Of a DNA stretch of 64,000 nt, positions 25,644 through 35,004 are shown one piece after another. The notes beneath the pieces are model-generated. The model was given only the letters and a program-made list of their open reading frames with translations, made no database searches and was not told where the DNA came from. Both the position numbers and the translations under genes were made by a program. The stretch comes from Arctic95D-9 sp035967665. GTDB taxonomy: Bacteria; Verrucomicrobiota; Verrucomicrobiia; Verrucomicrobiales; DEV007. How positions within the stretch are numbered: the stretch's first letter is position 1; each line of letters opens with the position of its first letter. The stretch covers positions 1 through 64,000 of the forward strand of contig JAYWLB010000084.1 in NCBI GenBank assembly GCA_035967665.1. Direction: 5' to 3'.

Positions 25644-27122
25644 ATGGAGGATGCTTATAAGAAGGGTGTGAAACCCCTCATACAGAGCTACGAAACTGAG
25701 TCGTTTTTTGATGAAGCCTTTTTGGACGATTCTTGCCAGCCCAGGGAGGGCTACGGACCGACTCTTGAATTTTTCGCCGATCTTTCTCCGGGACAGATGC
25801 AGGCCAGTCTACGCTCACTTGAGCGGGCCTTCCTGAAGCAGGGCGTTACCTTCACGGTATATTCCGACGGGCAGGGCACGGAGCGCATTTTTCCATTCGA
25901 CCCTTTTCCACGGATCATTCCACACGACGAGTGGAGCGTGATCGATGAAGGCCTGCGTCAACGGATGAAAGCGTTGAACATGTTTCTCGCAGACATCTAC
26001 TCCGAGGGGAGAATTTTGAAGGAGGGGATCGTTCCTGAATACCTCGTAAAAACATCGAAGCACTACCGATCGGAGTTTGCCGGCGTGAAGATACCTCATG
26101 ACACCTATATCCATATTTGTGGCTCCGATCTGATTCGTGATCACACGGGGCAATACTGTGTTCTGGAGGACAACGGGCGCTGCCCTTCAGGTGTGTCCTA
26201 CATGCTGGAGAATCGATCCGCGATGAAGCGGACTTTCCCCGATTTGTTTCGGCAGATGAATGTCGAAAAGGTGGGGACTTATCCGAAGGAGCTTCTCAAC
26301 ACACTGCGCTCAGTGAGTCCGCGCCAACAGGATGATCCGGTCTGCGTTTTGCTGACTCCCGGCCAATACAACAGCGCCTATTTCGAGCACACCTTTCTTG
26401 CGCAGCAGATGGGAATCGAAATCGTGGAAGGTCGCGATCTTGTCGTCGACAACGAGCGGGTCTATATGCACACGACGCGGGGACTCGTTCAGGTGGATGT
26501 TATCTATCGCCGGGTTGACGATGACTTTCTTGATCCGCATTTTTTCCGGCCTGATTCCACTCTGGGAGTCGCCGATCTGATGAGGGCCTACCGCGCGGGG
26601 AACGTAACTCTCGTGAATGCGATCGGAACCGGAGTGGCGGATGACAAGGCTACCTACGCCTATGTCCCTGACATGATTAAATTTTATCTCGGTGAGGAGG
26701 CTATTCTCCCTAACATTCAAACTTTTCTCGGAAACAAGGAGGATGATTTGAAATACATCCTCGAGAATCTCGATGATCTCGTAATCAAAGCGGTCGATGA
26801 AGCCGGTGGATACGGGATGTTGATCGGGCCCGCTGCCTCGAAAGAGGAGCGGGACGAGTTCCGGGCAAAAGTGAAGGACAACCCGCGGGGCTACATTGCT
26901 CAACCGGTGATTTCTTTATCAAGGCATCCCACCTTCTGTGATGGTACGCTTGAAGGTCGCCACGTCGATCTTCGTCCCTTCGTTCTCACCGGGAAAAAGA
27001 CGGTTGTCACTCCCGGTGGACTCACCCGCGTCGCTTTGCGCAAAGGTTCGCTCGTCGTCAATTCCTCCCAGGGCGGGGGAAGTAAAGACACCTGGGTCCT
27101 CAAAAAGAGTAAAAATTCCTGA
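25644..27122 (+). CDS. Circularly permuted ATP-grasp enzyme (COG2308 type)
   Basis: A 492-residue member of the circularly permuted ATP-grasp family, predicted to form an amide or peptide bond using ATP. The conserved charged motifs are all present: EDNGRCPSG 175-183, YRRVDDD 288-294, NAIGTGVADDK 325-335, and KAVDEAGGYGM 382-392. VTPGGLTRVA lies near the C-terminus. The alpha-E gene starts 2 bp after its stop, so the two are translationally linked. In comparative work on amidoligases (Iyer, Aravind and colleagues) these proteins occur with alpha-E and transglutaminase proteins. The product is unknown. Confidence 0.92.
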   Translation: MEDAYKKGVKPLIQSYETESFFDEAFLDDSCQPREGYGPTLEFFADLSPGQMQASLRSLERAFLKQGVTFTVYSDGQGTERIFPFDPFPRIIPHDEWSVIDEGLRQRMKALNMFLADIYSEGRILKEGIVPEYLVKTSKHYRSEFAGVKIPHDTYIHICGSDLIRDHTGQYCVLEDNGRCPSGVSYMLENRSAMKRTFPDLFRQMNVEKVGTYPKELLNTLRSVSPRQQDDPVCVLLTPGQYNSAYFEHTFLAQQMGIEIVEGRDLVVDNERVYMHTTRGLVQVDVIYRRVDDDFLDPHFFRPDSTLGVADLMRAYRAGNVTLVNAIGTGVADDKATYAYVPDMIKFYLGEEAILPNIQTFLGNKEDDLKYILENLDDLVIKAVDEAGGYGMLIGPAASKEERDEFRAKVKDNPRGYIAQPVISLSRHPTFCDGTLEGRHVDLRPFVLTGKKTVVTPGGLTRVALRKGSLVVNSSQGGGSKDTWVLKKSKNS

Positions 27123-27124
27123 TC

Positions 27125-28108
27125 ATGCTATCCCGTGTTGCCGAAAATCTGTATTGGATGAGTCGCAATCTCGAGCGCGCAGATAATCTGTCGCGTCTCG
27201 TCATCGCTCATCAAAGTGAACTCCTCGATGCGACAGCATCTCTGAAAGGGGATCAGTATGAGTGGCATCCTCTTCTCGAAGTCACCGCGATGGGGGATTC
27301 GGAGTCGGATGAAGATCTCTTGACCTATATGGTGAGTTCCGAAGAGAATACGCAGAGTATTTTGAAGTCGGTATTCTTCGCCCGCGAAAATGCCCGGGCA
27401 ATTCGCGACCAGATTGCCGAGGAAATGTGGATTGAGCTGAATTCACTGTGGCTTGAGCTGAAGCAAATCGATCCTACAGACTGGAACCGGCACAAGTTGA
27501 TCTGCGAGATGACACAGCAGTCTTCGCTCATCTTCCGGGGCATCGAATATTCCTCGCTTCCCCGAACTGATGTGTGGGCTTTTGTGCAGCTGGGTGAGTA
27601 TCTTGAGCGGGCTGACAAAACAAGTCGGATCGTTGACCTTCCCCACTTTCTTCCGAAAAAGGACGCTGCCTCTGCGTGGAACACGATGCTTCGTGCCAGC
27701 AGCGCGACGGCTGAACACCGACAGCGCTACGGCGGCGAAGTCAATGCCGCCAATGCTTCGAGCCTGTTGCTTTTTTCATCCACCTTTCCGAGGTCTGTTC
27801 GCTACTGCGTTAAGAAGATCGACGAACTGCTCCACTTTATATCCGGTACTGCACCCGGTGATTATCTCAACGAAGCCGAGCGCGAAGCAGGGGCGCTCCT
27901 CGCCCGCCTTAACTTCTCCGGCGTGGAAGAGATCGGGGAAATGGGGCTCCACGATTACGTGGACAGTATTCAGGTGGAACTCAATCAAATCGGTTGGGAA
28001 ATTATGCAGCGATACTTCCTTTTGTGCCGCGATGCCCCGCCTTCAAACGCCGAAGCCTACGTCACGAGCCGGATGCAGGCTCAACAGCAAGTTCAGAAGC
28101 AGGGCTGA
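27125..28108 (+). CDS. Alpha-E domain protein (COG2307 type)
   Basis: A 327-residue all-helical protein whose start MLSRVAENLYWMSRNLERAD is the signature of the alpha-E family. It has further helical motifs, including EYLERADKTSRIVD and the SSLLLFSSTFPRSVRYCVKKI segment near 200-230. Its biochemical role is unknown; it is almost always encoded next to a circularly permuted ATP-grasp enzyme and is thought to act with it, perhaps binding the acceptor. The two-base gap to the upstream gene fits stoichiometric production. Confidence 0.92.
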   Translation: MLSRVAENLYWMSRNLERADNLSRLVIAHQSELLDATASLKGDQYEWHPLLEVTAMGDSESDEDLLTYMVSSEENTQSILKSVFFARENARAIRDQIAEEMWIELNSLWLELKQIDPTDWNRHKLICEMTQQSSLIFRGIEYSSLPRTDVWAFVQLGEYLERADKTSRIVDLPHFLPKKDAASAWNTMLRASSATAEHRQRYGGEVNAANASSLLLFSSTFPRSVRYCVKKIDELLHFISGTAPGDYLNEAEREAGALLARLNFSGVEEIGEMGLHDYVDSIQVELNQIGWEIMQRYFLLCRDAPPSNAEAYVTSRMQAQQQVQKQG

Positions 28109-28154
28109 AGCAGACTTTCTTCTTTAAAGGCAACTTTTCTCATTCTTCCCTCCT

Positions 28155-31100
28155 ATGTCGATTCAAGTCGCACTCTATCATCACACCAGCTACACCTACG
28201 ACAAGGAGATTACGATCCATCCGCATGTCGTCCGGCTTCGGCCGGCACCGCACAGCAGGACTCCTATCCTTTCGTACTCGCTGACGATTCATCCGCAGAA
28301 TCATTTCATCAACTGGCAGCAGGATCCATTTGGAAACTATCTCGCCCGTATCGTCTTTCCTGAGAAATCGGACAAACTGGAAATCACCGTTGATCTAATC
28401 GCTGATTTGACGGCGATTAACCCGTTTGATTTCTTCCTCGAAGAATCCGCGGAGAAGTATCCTTTCACTTATGATGATGAGCTGAAAGGAGAGTTGAGCC
28501 CCTATCTGAAACGCTCTGATCACAGTGAAAAAGTGGACGAACTCGCCGCCGAGTTCAAGGGGATGGAGGGTGTCAATACCAATGATTTCCTTGTCGCGGT
28601 TAATGGGCATCTTGAAAAGTTGATCGATTACAAACTGCGGATGGAGCCCGGTGTTCAGACCTGTGAGGAAACGCTGACCCTCAAGTCCGGTTCCTGCCGT
28701 GATTCAGCCTTTTTGCTTTGTCAGGTCTTCAGAGCCTTGGGCCTCGCCTCCCGTTTTGTCTCAGGCTATCTCGTTCAGTTGTCTTCCGATGAAGAGTGTC
28801 TTGATGGCCCCAGTGGACCTGAGACGGACTTCACCGATCTTCACGCCTGGACAGAGGTTTATCTTCCCGGTGCCGGATGGGTCGGTTTGGATCCCACTTC
28901 AGGATTGATGGCAAGTGAGGGACATATTCCTCTCGCGTGCACTCCGGAGCCATCGAGTGCGGCACCGGTCGAAGGCGGGATCGAACCCGCTGAATCTGAG
29001 TTTAATTTTGCCAACGTGGTCACCCGAATTCACGAAGACCCCCGCGTCACTCTCCCATATAGCGAGAATGAATGGGCCTCGATCGATGCCCTGGGGGAAA
29101 AGGTCGATGAGATGTTGGTGGAGGGGGATGTCCGGCTTACCATGGGCGGTGAGCCTACTTTTGTTTCCATTGATGATATGGAAGGGGACGAGTGGAACAC
29201 GACCGCTGACAGTCCCGCGAAGCGCACACGCGCAATGGATCTGACTCATCGTCTCCGGGATCGTTTTGCTCCCGGTGGACTTCTCTGGATCGGTGAGGGG
29301 AAATGGTATCCCGGCGAGCCCGTTCCGCGTTGGGCCTATGGGATTTTCTGGAGAAAGGACGGCTATCCTATCTGGCGATCATCGTCAACGATGGCAGATC
29401 CTTTAAAACCCGGATCTCACACCCTTGCCGATCCCGAGCGACTTCTTAAAGAGATCGCCTCCATCCTTCAGATCTCGGATGAGTGCGTCCTGCCTGCCTA
29501 CGAGGATTTCGATTACTACCGATGGAAAGCGTCATCTTTGCCGGTCGGTCAGGATCCTTCCAGGGCTCTGGAAGGGGAGGCCTCACTGGAGGTGAAAACA
29601 CTCGCCCGGCTTGAGACACGCGGCATCACGATTCCGTCCGGTGCGATTCTGCCCATGTATGTGCAACCTCAGTCGAAGCGCTGGATAGGGGCAAAGTGGG
29701 AGTTCAAACGCGGGAAACTGTTTTTGATACCGGGTGCCTCCGCGATGGGATTCCGGATTCCACTGGATTCGATTCGCGCCGCGACGAAGGACGATGTGAT
29801 TGAACCTCGTTCTCCGATGGAGCTTGAGTGGCCGGAGCTTCCTCCAAACCCGCTCGACCCCTACCTGAATAATGGTCCGGTCTTCAATGACGACGAGTGG
29901 GTTCCGCGCACCGCTCTCACCGTGGAGTGTCGTGAAGGACGGATTCATATCTTTTTTCCTCCGGTTTCCTTTCTCGAGAACTATCTCGAATTGCTTGCTG
30001 CGGTTGAGCTGGCAGCGGAACGCACTTCAATTGATGTGATCATCGAGGGCTATGAGCCTCCGGTTGATCCGCGGATCGAATCTCTCAAGGTCACACCTGA
30101 TCCCGGCGTGATCGAAGTGAATGTCCACCCCACGAAATCGTGGCGTGAGATGGTTGAGAATACCAACGCGCTCTATGAAGAGGCGCGTCTCGCCCGACTT
30201 GGTGCTGAGAAATTCATGATCGACGGTCGCCACACCGGTACTGGAGGAGGCAATCACATTGTGATGGGCGCATCGACTCCGGCAGACAGTCCGTTCCTCC
30301 GCCGGCCTTCTCTCCTCGCCAGTCTGATCGGTTACTGGCAGCATCACCCGGGGCTTTCCTATCTGTTCTCCGGTCTCTTTATCGGGCCGACCAGTCAGGC
30401 ACCCCGCGTTGATGAAGGTCGCGATGACAGGCTCTTCGAACTCGATATCGCTCTCGAAACCCTGCACAAGGGCGTCGACAATCCCGGTCTCGTCGATAGA
30501 AGTCTTCGGAATCTACTTACCGATCTTACCGGAAACACGCACCGTGCCGAGATTTGTATCGATAAACTTTGTTCTCCGGACTCAAATACCGGAAAACTCG
30601 GACTTCTTGAGCTGCGGGGATTTGAAATGCCACCGCATCGCGAGATGTCTCTGGTGCAAAACCTGCTCGTTCGATCTCTCATCGCCCGATTCTGGAAAGA
30701 GCCATTTACGAGTAAGTCAATCCGTTGGGGAACAACCCTGCACGACAGGTATTTACTCCCACATTATGTAAAAGAGGATCTCCTTGAGGTGTGTGAAGAA
30801 CTCAACGACGCGGGAATTCCTTTCCAGGCCTCGTGGTTGGATCCGTTCTTCGAATTCCGGTTTCCCCGATTCGGCTTTGTCACGAAAGGAGGAATCGAAC
30901 TGGAGGTTCGAAGCGCTCTGGAGCCATGGAATGTTCTCGGTGAGGAGTCGACGAGCTCCGGCACCTCGCGCTTTGTGGATTCCTCCGTTGAGCGGATTCA
31001 GGTGAAGGTCAATGGAATGATCGAGGGCCGTCATATGGTGATTTGCAATGGTCGTGAAGTTCCCATGTCGCCGGGCACGACAAAAGAGGAATGGGTCGGC

Positions 31101-31472
31101 GGTGTGCGTTTCAAAGCCTGGGATCCACCTTCCGCTTTGCATCCCTCGATTCCGGCACAAACCAGCCTGGTGATCGATATTGTTGATACGAGGAACCGGA
31201 AATCACTTGGCGGCTGTATCTACTACGTGAGTCATCCCGGTGGACGCAGCCACGAGACTTTCCCCGTGAATGCACGTGAAGCAGAGTCGCGGCGTCGCGC
31301 CCGCTTCTGGGAACAGGGCTACACGCCCGGATTTATCGAGACCGATCCGGTGCTGCAACCTCTGGTCCAGACGCGTATTGAAGAGCACGAGGGGGGCGCT
31401 CCGGTTAAGATTGTCCTTGTGGAACGCCGTTCCGCTGAGTTTTCCCACACTCTTGACCTCAGAAAACCTTAA
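28155..31472 (+). CDS. Transglutaminase-DUF2126 fusion protein
   Basis: A 1105-residue two-part protein. Residues 1 to about 280 are a bacterial transglutaminase-like module with an N-terminal beta domain and the triad Cys181 (GSCRDSA), His230 (LHAWTEVY) and Asp246 (GLDPTSG). Residues from about 320 onward are DUF2126, identifiable by LTMGGEPTFVSIDD, GEGKWYPGEPVPRW, HTGTGGGNHIVMG and SYLFSGLFIGPTSQAPRVDE. Transglutaminase-like enzymes here may act as peptidases or amide-transfer enzymes. No signal peptide, so cytoplasmic. It lies within the ATP-grasp operon, 46 bp after the alpha-E gene. Standard length for the fusion family. Confidence 0.93.
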   Translation: MSIQVALYHHTSYTYDKEITIHPHVVRLRPAPHSRTPILSYSLTIHPQNHFINWQQDPFGNYLARIVFPEKSDKLEITVDLIADLTAINPFDFFLEESAEKYPFTYDDELKGELSPYLKRSDHSEKVDELAAEFKGMEGVNTNDFLVAVNGHLEKLIDYKLRMEPGVQTCEETLTLKSGSCRDSAFLLCQVFRALGLASRFVSGYLVQLSSDEECLDGPSGPETDFTDLHAWTEVYLPGAGWVGLDPTSGLMASEGHIPLACTPEPSSAAPVEGGIEPAESEFNFANVVTRIHEDPRVTLPYSENEWASIDALGEKVDEMLVEGDVRLTMGGEPTFVSIDDMEGDEWNTTADSPAKRTRAMDLTHRLRDRFAPGGLLWIGEGKWYPGEPVPRWAYGIFWRKDGYPIWRSSSTMADPLKPGSHTLADPERLLKEIASILQISDECVLPAYEDFDYYRWKASSLPVGQDPSRALEGEASLEVKTLARLETRGITIPSGAILPMYVQPQSKRWIGAKWEFKRGKLFLIPGASAMGFRIPLDSIRAATKDDVIEPRSPMELEWPELPPNPLDPYLNNGPVFNDDEWVPRTALTVECREGRIHIFFPPVSFLENYLELLAAVELAAERTSIDVIIEGYEPPVDPRIESLKVTPDPGVIEVNVHPTKSWREMVENTNALYEEARLARLGAEKFMIDGRHTGTGGGNHIVMGASTPADSPFLRRPSLLASLIGYWQHHPGLSYLFSGLFIGPTSQAPRVDEGRDDRLFELDIALETLHKGVDNPGLVDRSLRNLLTDLTGNTHRAEICIDKLCSPDSNTGKLGLLELRGFEMPPHREMSLVQNLLVRSLIARFWKEPFTSKSIRWGTTLHDRYLLPHYVKEDLLEVCEELNDAGIPFQASWLDPFFEFRFPRFGFVTKGGIELEVRSALEPWNVLGEESTSSGTSRFVDSSVERIQVKVNGMIEGRHMVICNGREVPMSPGTTKEEWVGGVRFKAWDPPSALHPSIPAQTSLVIDIVDTRNRKSLGGCIYYVSHPGGRSHETFPVNAREAESRRRARFWEQGYTPGFIETDPVLQPLVQTRIEEHEGGAPVKIVLVERRSAEFSHTLDLRKP

Positions 31473-31507
31473 GCTTGCAAGCAACGAAAATGGAGTAAGG
31501 TGGCCGA

Positions 31508-34024
31508 ATGTCAGGCACGACTTATTCGGATAGTACCGTATCCCCTGTTTCGATGGCCTCCTTTGGATACGCTCCACTTCCGAATCGCCGGGACGAAGCT
31601 TTCGATTCCAACGGAAAGATCGTACCGGAGTGGGAGGGGCTTTTCGAGTCTATCGGGCGGCATGGTATTGATATCCTCGATGAATGGGATAGCGTCGCCA
31701 CCCGGATTTCGAGAGAAAGGGGACTTGCCTATCGGCCCGCCAGTGTTGAGGCGGAAACAGACGCCGGCTGGTCTCTTGACCCGTTGCCCTGGTTGATTTC
31801 CTCAGAGAAATGGAAGCCCCTTGAATCCGGAATCTGCCAGCGAACGCGACTTTATCAGGCTCTCCTTAAAGATGCCTACGGTGAGCAGCGAATGCTTTCT
31901 GAGAAGTTGATTCCTGCGGAGATCCTTCTTGCAAACAATGGCTTTGTTCGCTCCCTGCACAACCTGACGCCCGGCGACGAACGGGTTGGTTTGGGAATGT
32001 CCGCCTTCGATATCGCCCGGGATACGGTGGGGAATCCTTTTGTGGTAAATGATCGTTTTGACAGTCCTTTCGGGCTGGGTCTGGCCCTGGAAAACCGGAC
32101 CGTGATCAATAAAGTATTACCGCGTCTTTTCAGGCGTTGTGGAGTTGAGCAGATCGGTCAGTTTTTTATCGACTGGTTTAAGTTTCTGGTTAGCCGGGCA
32201 CCGGGAGGAAAGGTGGATCCCCTTGTCGTGATTCTGGACCCGTCGACTCAGAACGAGGACTCTGAGATCAGTTTTCTCGCTAACTACTGCGGTGTTCTTC
32301 GGGTTCACCCCGCCGATTTAACCGTTCGTGGCGGCGAGGTCTGGATTAAAACACTGAAGGGACTTGTTCCTGTCGATGTGATCTGGAAACTCATGCCGGG
32401 CAAGCGAATCGATGCGCTGGAGTCGGAGATTCGAGGCGGCGGCGGGATTTCGGGCATCTTTGAAGTGATGCGAATGGGGCGCGTCAGTCTCGCAAGTCAT
32501 CCCGGTTCGGAAGTGCTCCAGTCGCCGGGATTCTATCCCTATTTGCCCAAACTGTGTCGAGCCTTCCTCGGGGAGGAGCTGGAGCTTGCGCCTGTCGCGA
32601 CCTGGTGGTGCGGAACCTCGAAAGCGCTTTCCCATGTCACTGCTAATCTCAGCAAGATGGTGATCAAGTCCGTGGGACATCACCACGATTTTCAAACTCA
32701 GTATGGAAGTCGGCTTTCCGCCGGCGACCTGGAGAAACTTCGAGAGCGCATTCATGCGCATCCGGAAGGCTTCGTCGGGCAGGAGGAACTTCGAATTTCC
32801 ACCGTTCCAACGGTTCGTGCCGAGGGGGTTGTGCCGCGGGGAGCTGTCCTTCGTGCTTTCTCCTTTCCGGATGAGGAAAAGGGGGCTGTCGTGATGCCGG
32901 GAGGCCTCGCACGGGTCAGCTCGGCCGACGGAACCGTGGTCTCGACGAGGTCCGAAGGCGAGTCAAAGGATGTGTGGATCTCGACGGGACGACTTCCCGA
33001 CGGCTTCAGCATTGCTTCGGTTCTTGAGCGCTCGCATCCTGCAGTGCCTGACATTGTTCCCAGTCAAAAGGGGGAGAACCTTTTCTGGAGCGGACGTTAT
33101 GCAGAGCGGGCCCATGCCGCGTCGAGGTTTGCAAGTCGGGTCCTCAGTTGTCGGGATCAGGGCTTTTCCAATGATGACCAGTTTGAAGTCGCCCACGAGG
33201 ATTTTTTGCTGGAAGCTCTTTTCGTAGTCTTTGATTCCGACAAACTGCTCGGAGATGAAAAAGATCTCGATAAGCGGCTTGAAATGGTCCTCGTTGATCC
33301 GAACTGTCCGGCCGGTATCGCCTACAACCTGAATCGGTTTCACTACGCGACTCAGGCAACACGCGAGTCGTGGTCTCCTGCAAGTATCCGGGCGATCGAG
33401 TCTGCCGGTCAGCTGTGGCGAAAGGTGGCGAGGGATATCGATCCTGATTTAAGTGTTTCCTCTGACCTTTTCGAACTGCAGCTCAAGCTTTCCGGGTTTC
33501 TCGGGTTGAATCTCGATAGCATGACCCGCGATGAGGGCTGGGCGCTCCTCGATGCGGGGCGGCGAATTGAACGGGGGAAAATCATCACCTCTCTGCTCAT
33601 CTTTCTCCTCGAAGGGAAATTTGATGAGGATATGAAGTCGCTTCTGAATGAGTCGGTGCTCTTTATTCTCGACAGTGCCCGAACCTACCAAAGACGCTAT
33701 CAGGACACCCCTCAGACCGCTTTCACGGTTCAACTTCTCCTCAGCGAGGTCGATTATCCGCGATCAATCCGCCATATCATCGACAGGCTCGTAGACGTCT
33801 GCGAGAAAATTCCCAATCCTTCTCAACATGCACATCCCCGGGCCTTGCTCGCGACCGCGAGCAAGGATCTCACCTTGTTGAACGAGAGGATCGATATGGA
33901 GATCGAGGCAGGTATTTTCCTCGACTCCGAACTGCTGGTCGAAATGAGAAAGTTACGGGATTTCTTCATCAATCTCTCTGACCAGATTACGGTATCCTAT
34001 TTCAGTCACACCGTCGAATCATGA
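31508..34024 (+). CDS. ATP-grasp/alpha-E fusion protein with degraded ATP-grasp motifs
   Basis: An 838-residue fusion: a circularly permuted ATP-grasp-like region to about residue 500, then an alpha-E region (about 515-838, starting near SQKGENLFWSGRYAERA). Positions equivalent to the charged motifs of the paralogue at 25644-27122 are altered: EDNGRCPSG becomes NDRFDSPFG (181-189), YRRVDDD becomes WKLMPGK (293-299), NAIGTGVADDK becomes SHPGSEVLQSP (330-340), and KAVDEAGGYGM becomes KSVGHHHDFQT (387-397). The structural motifs TWWCG (365-369) and MPGGLARV (463-470) remain. It is probably a non-catalytic or altered subunit. The next gene overlaps its end by 4 bp. Confidence 0.85.
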   Translation: MSGTTYSDSTVSPVSMASFGYAPLPNRRDEAFDSNGKIVPEWEGLFESIGRHGIDILDEWDSVATRISRERGLAYRPASVEAETDAGWSLDPLPWLISSEKWKPLESGICQRTRLYQALLKDAYGEQRMLSEKLIPAEILLANNGFVRSLHNLTPGDERVGLGMSAFDIARDTVGNPFVVNDRFDSPFGLGLALENRTVINKVLPRLFRRCGVEQIGQFFIDWFKFLVSRAPGGKVDPLVVILDPSTQNEDSEISFLANYCGVLRVHPADLTVRGGEVWIKTLKGLVPVDVIWKLMPGKRIDALESEIRGGGGISGIFEVMRMGRVSLASHPGSEVLQSPGFYPYLPKLCRAFLGEELELAPVATWWCGTSKALSHVTANLSKMVIKSVGHHHDFQTQYGSRLSAGDLEKLRERIHAHPEGFVGQEELRISTVPTVRAEGVVPRGAVLRAFSFPDEEKGAVVMPGGLARVSSADGTVVSTRSEGESKDVWISTGRLPDGFSIASVLERSHPAVPDIVPSQKGENLFWSGRYAERAHAASRFASRVLSCRDQGFSNDDQFEVAHEDFLLEALFVVFDSDKLLGDEKDLDKRLEMVLVDPNCPAGIAYNLNRFHYATQATRESWSPASIRAIESAGQLWRKVARDIDPDLSVSSDLFELQLKLSGFLGLNLDSMTRDEGWALLDAGRRIERGKIITSLLIFLLEGKFDEDMKSLLNESVLFILDSARTYQRRYQDTPQTAFTVQLLLSEVDYPRSIRHIIDRLVDVCEKIPNPSQHAHPRALLATASKDLTLLNERIDMEIEAGIFLDSELLVEMRKLRDFFINLSDQITVSYFSHTVES

Positions 34025-34908
34025 CAAAAGAAGTGTGCTACCAGATCAGGCATCTCACTGCCTACGAATACACAGGGCGGATCGACCTGTGCCAGAGTAT
34101 CGCTCATCTCAAGCCCCTTATTGACGGGTCCCAGAAGACAATTGAGCACAGCGTGGAGGTGCATCCAAAACCGCATTTCCAGACGGAGCGCGAAGACTAC
34201 TGGAATAACGGCACGCTTTATTTCGAGGTCCAGGGATCACATCAATCTCTCAAAGTGATCGCCACCTCAAAGGTGGTTAAGCGGATCACTGATCCGGTTG
34301 TACCCCGAAGCGGCGCGGCGTGGGATGACGTGTCGGCGAGACTGAAAATGGGGGACAGCGATGAAAAGGGCCTCTATTTTGCCAATTTTCTCCTACCCAC
34401 GCTCTCCTGCCCCCGACTTGAGGAGATAGATGAGTTCCTTGAGCCGTCTCTTCAACCGGGTCGGGACAGCATGGAATTGGTCTCGGAGATCATGACGCGG
34501 ATTAATACCGAGTTTGACTACGTTCCCGGAGCGACTGATACGACTACGCCGGTAGTGACTCTATTGAAGAATAAACAGGGCGTCTGTCAGGATTTTGCTC
34601 ATGTCATGATTGTCGCGTTGCGCCGCCTCGGGATTCCTGTTCGCTACGTGAGCGGCTATCTGGAAACGCTGCCGCCTCCCGGCGTCGAGAAGTTGCAGGG
34701 CTCCGACGCGACCCACGCATGGGTGGAAGCGTATTCCCGTGCGACCGGTTGGGTCGGATTCGATCCAACCAACAATATTATCCCCGCCCACCAGCACATC
34801 AAAATCGGTCACGGTCGGGACTATTTCGATCTTCAGCCTCTTAAGGGCACCTTTGTCGGAAACGGCAATCAGCGCCTCACCGTCGAGGTGGATGTCGAGC
34901 GGTGCTGA
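34021..34908 (+). CDS. Transglutaminase family protein (COG1305 type)
   Basis: A 295-residue cytoplasmic protein with an N-terminal beta domain (1 to about 100) and a transglutaminase/protease core. The catalytic triad is Cys189 in KQGVCQDFAH, His232 in THAWVEAY and Asp248 in VGFDPTNN, with the family-typical PVRYVSGYL between. Such enzymes may cleave or transfer amides. Here it is the last gene of the ATP-grasp/alpha-E run and overlaps the preceding gene by ATGA, so it is translationally coupled to the fusion protein. It has no signal peptide. Confidence 0.93.
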   Translation: MTKEVCYQIRHLTAYEYTGRIDLCQSIAHLKPLIDGSQKTIEHSVEVHPKPHFQTEREDYWNNGTLYFEVQGSHQSLKVIATSKVVKRITDPVVPRSGAAWDDVSARLKMGDSDEKGLYFANFLLPTLSCPRLEEIDEFLEPSLQPGRDSMELVSEIMTRINTEFDYVPGATDTTTPVVTLLKNKQGVCQDFAHVMIVALRRLGIPVRYVSGYLETLPPPGVEKLQGSDATHAWVEAYSRATGWVGFDPTNNIIPAHQHIKIGHGRDYFDLQPLKGTFVGNGNQRLTVEVDVERC

Positions 34909-35004
34909 GATTGAGGGATTGAGCCGATCCACTGCGGGAGCGGTCCTGCGCCCCAATAATTCGCTTCCGCAATTCGGCAATTCGGCAGCTTTCCCGATTT
35001 TTCC

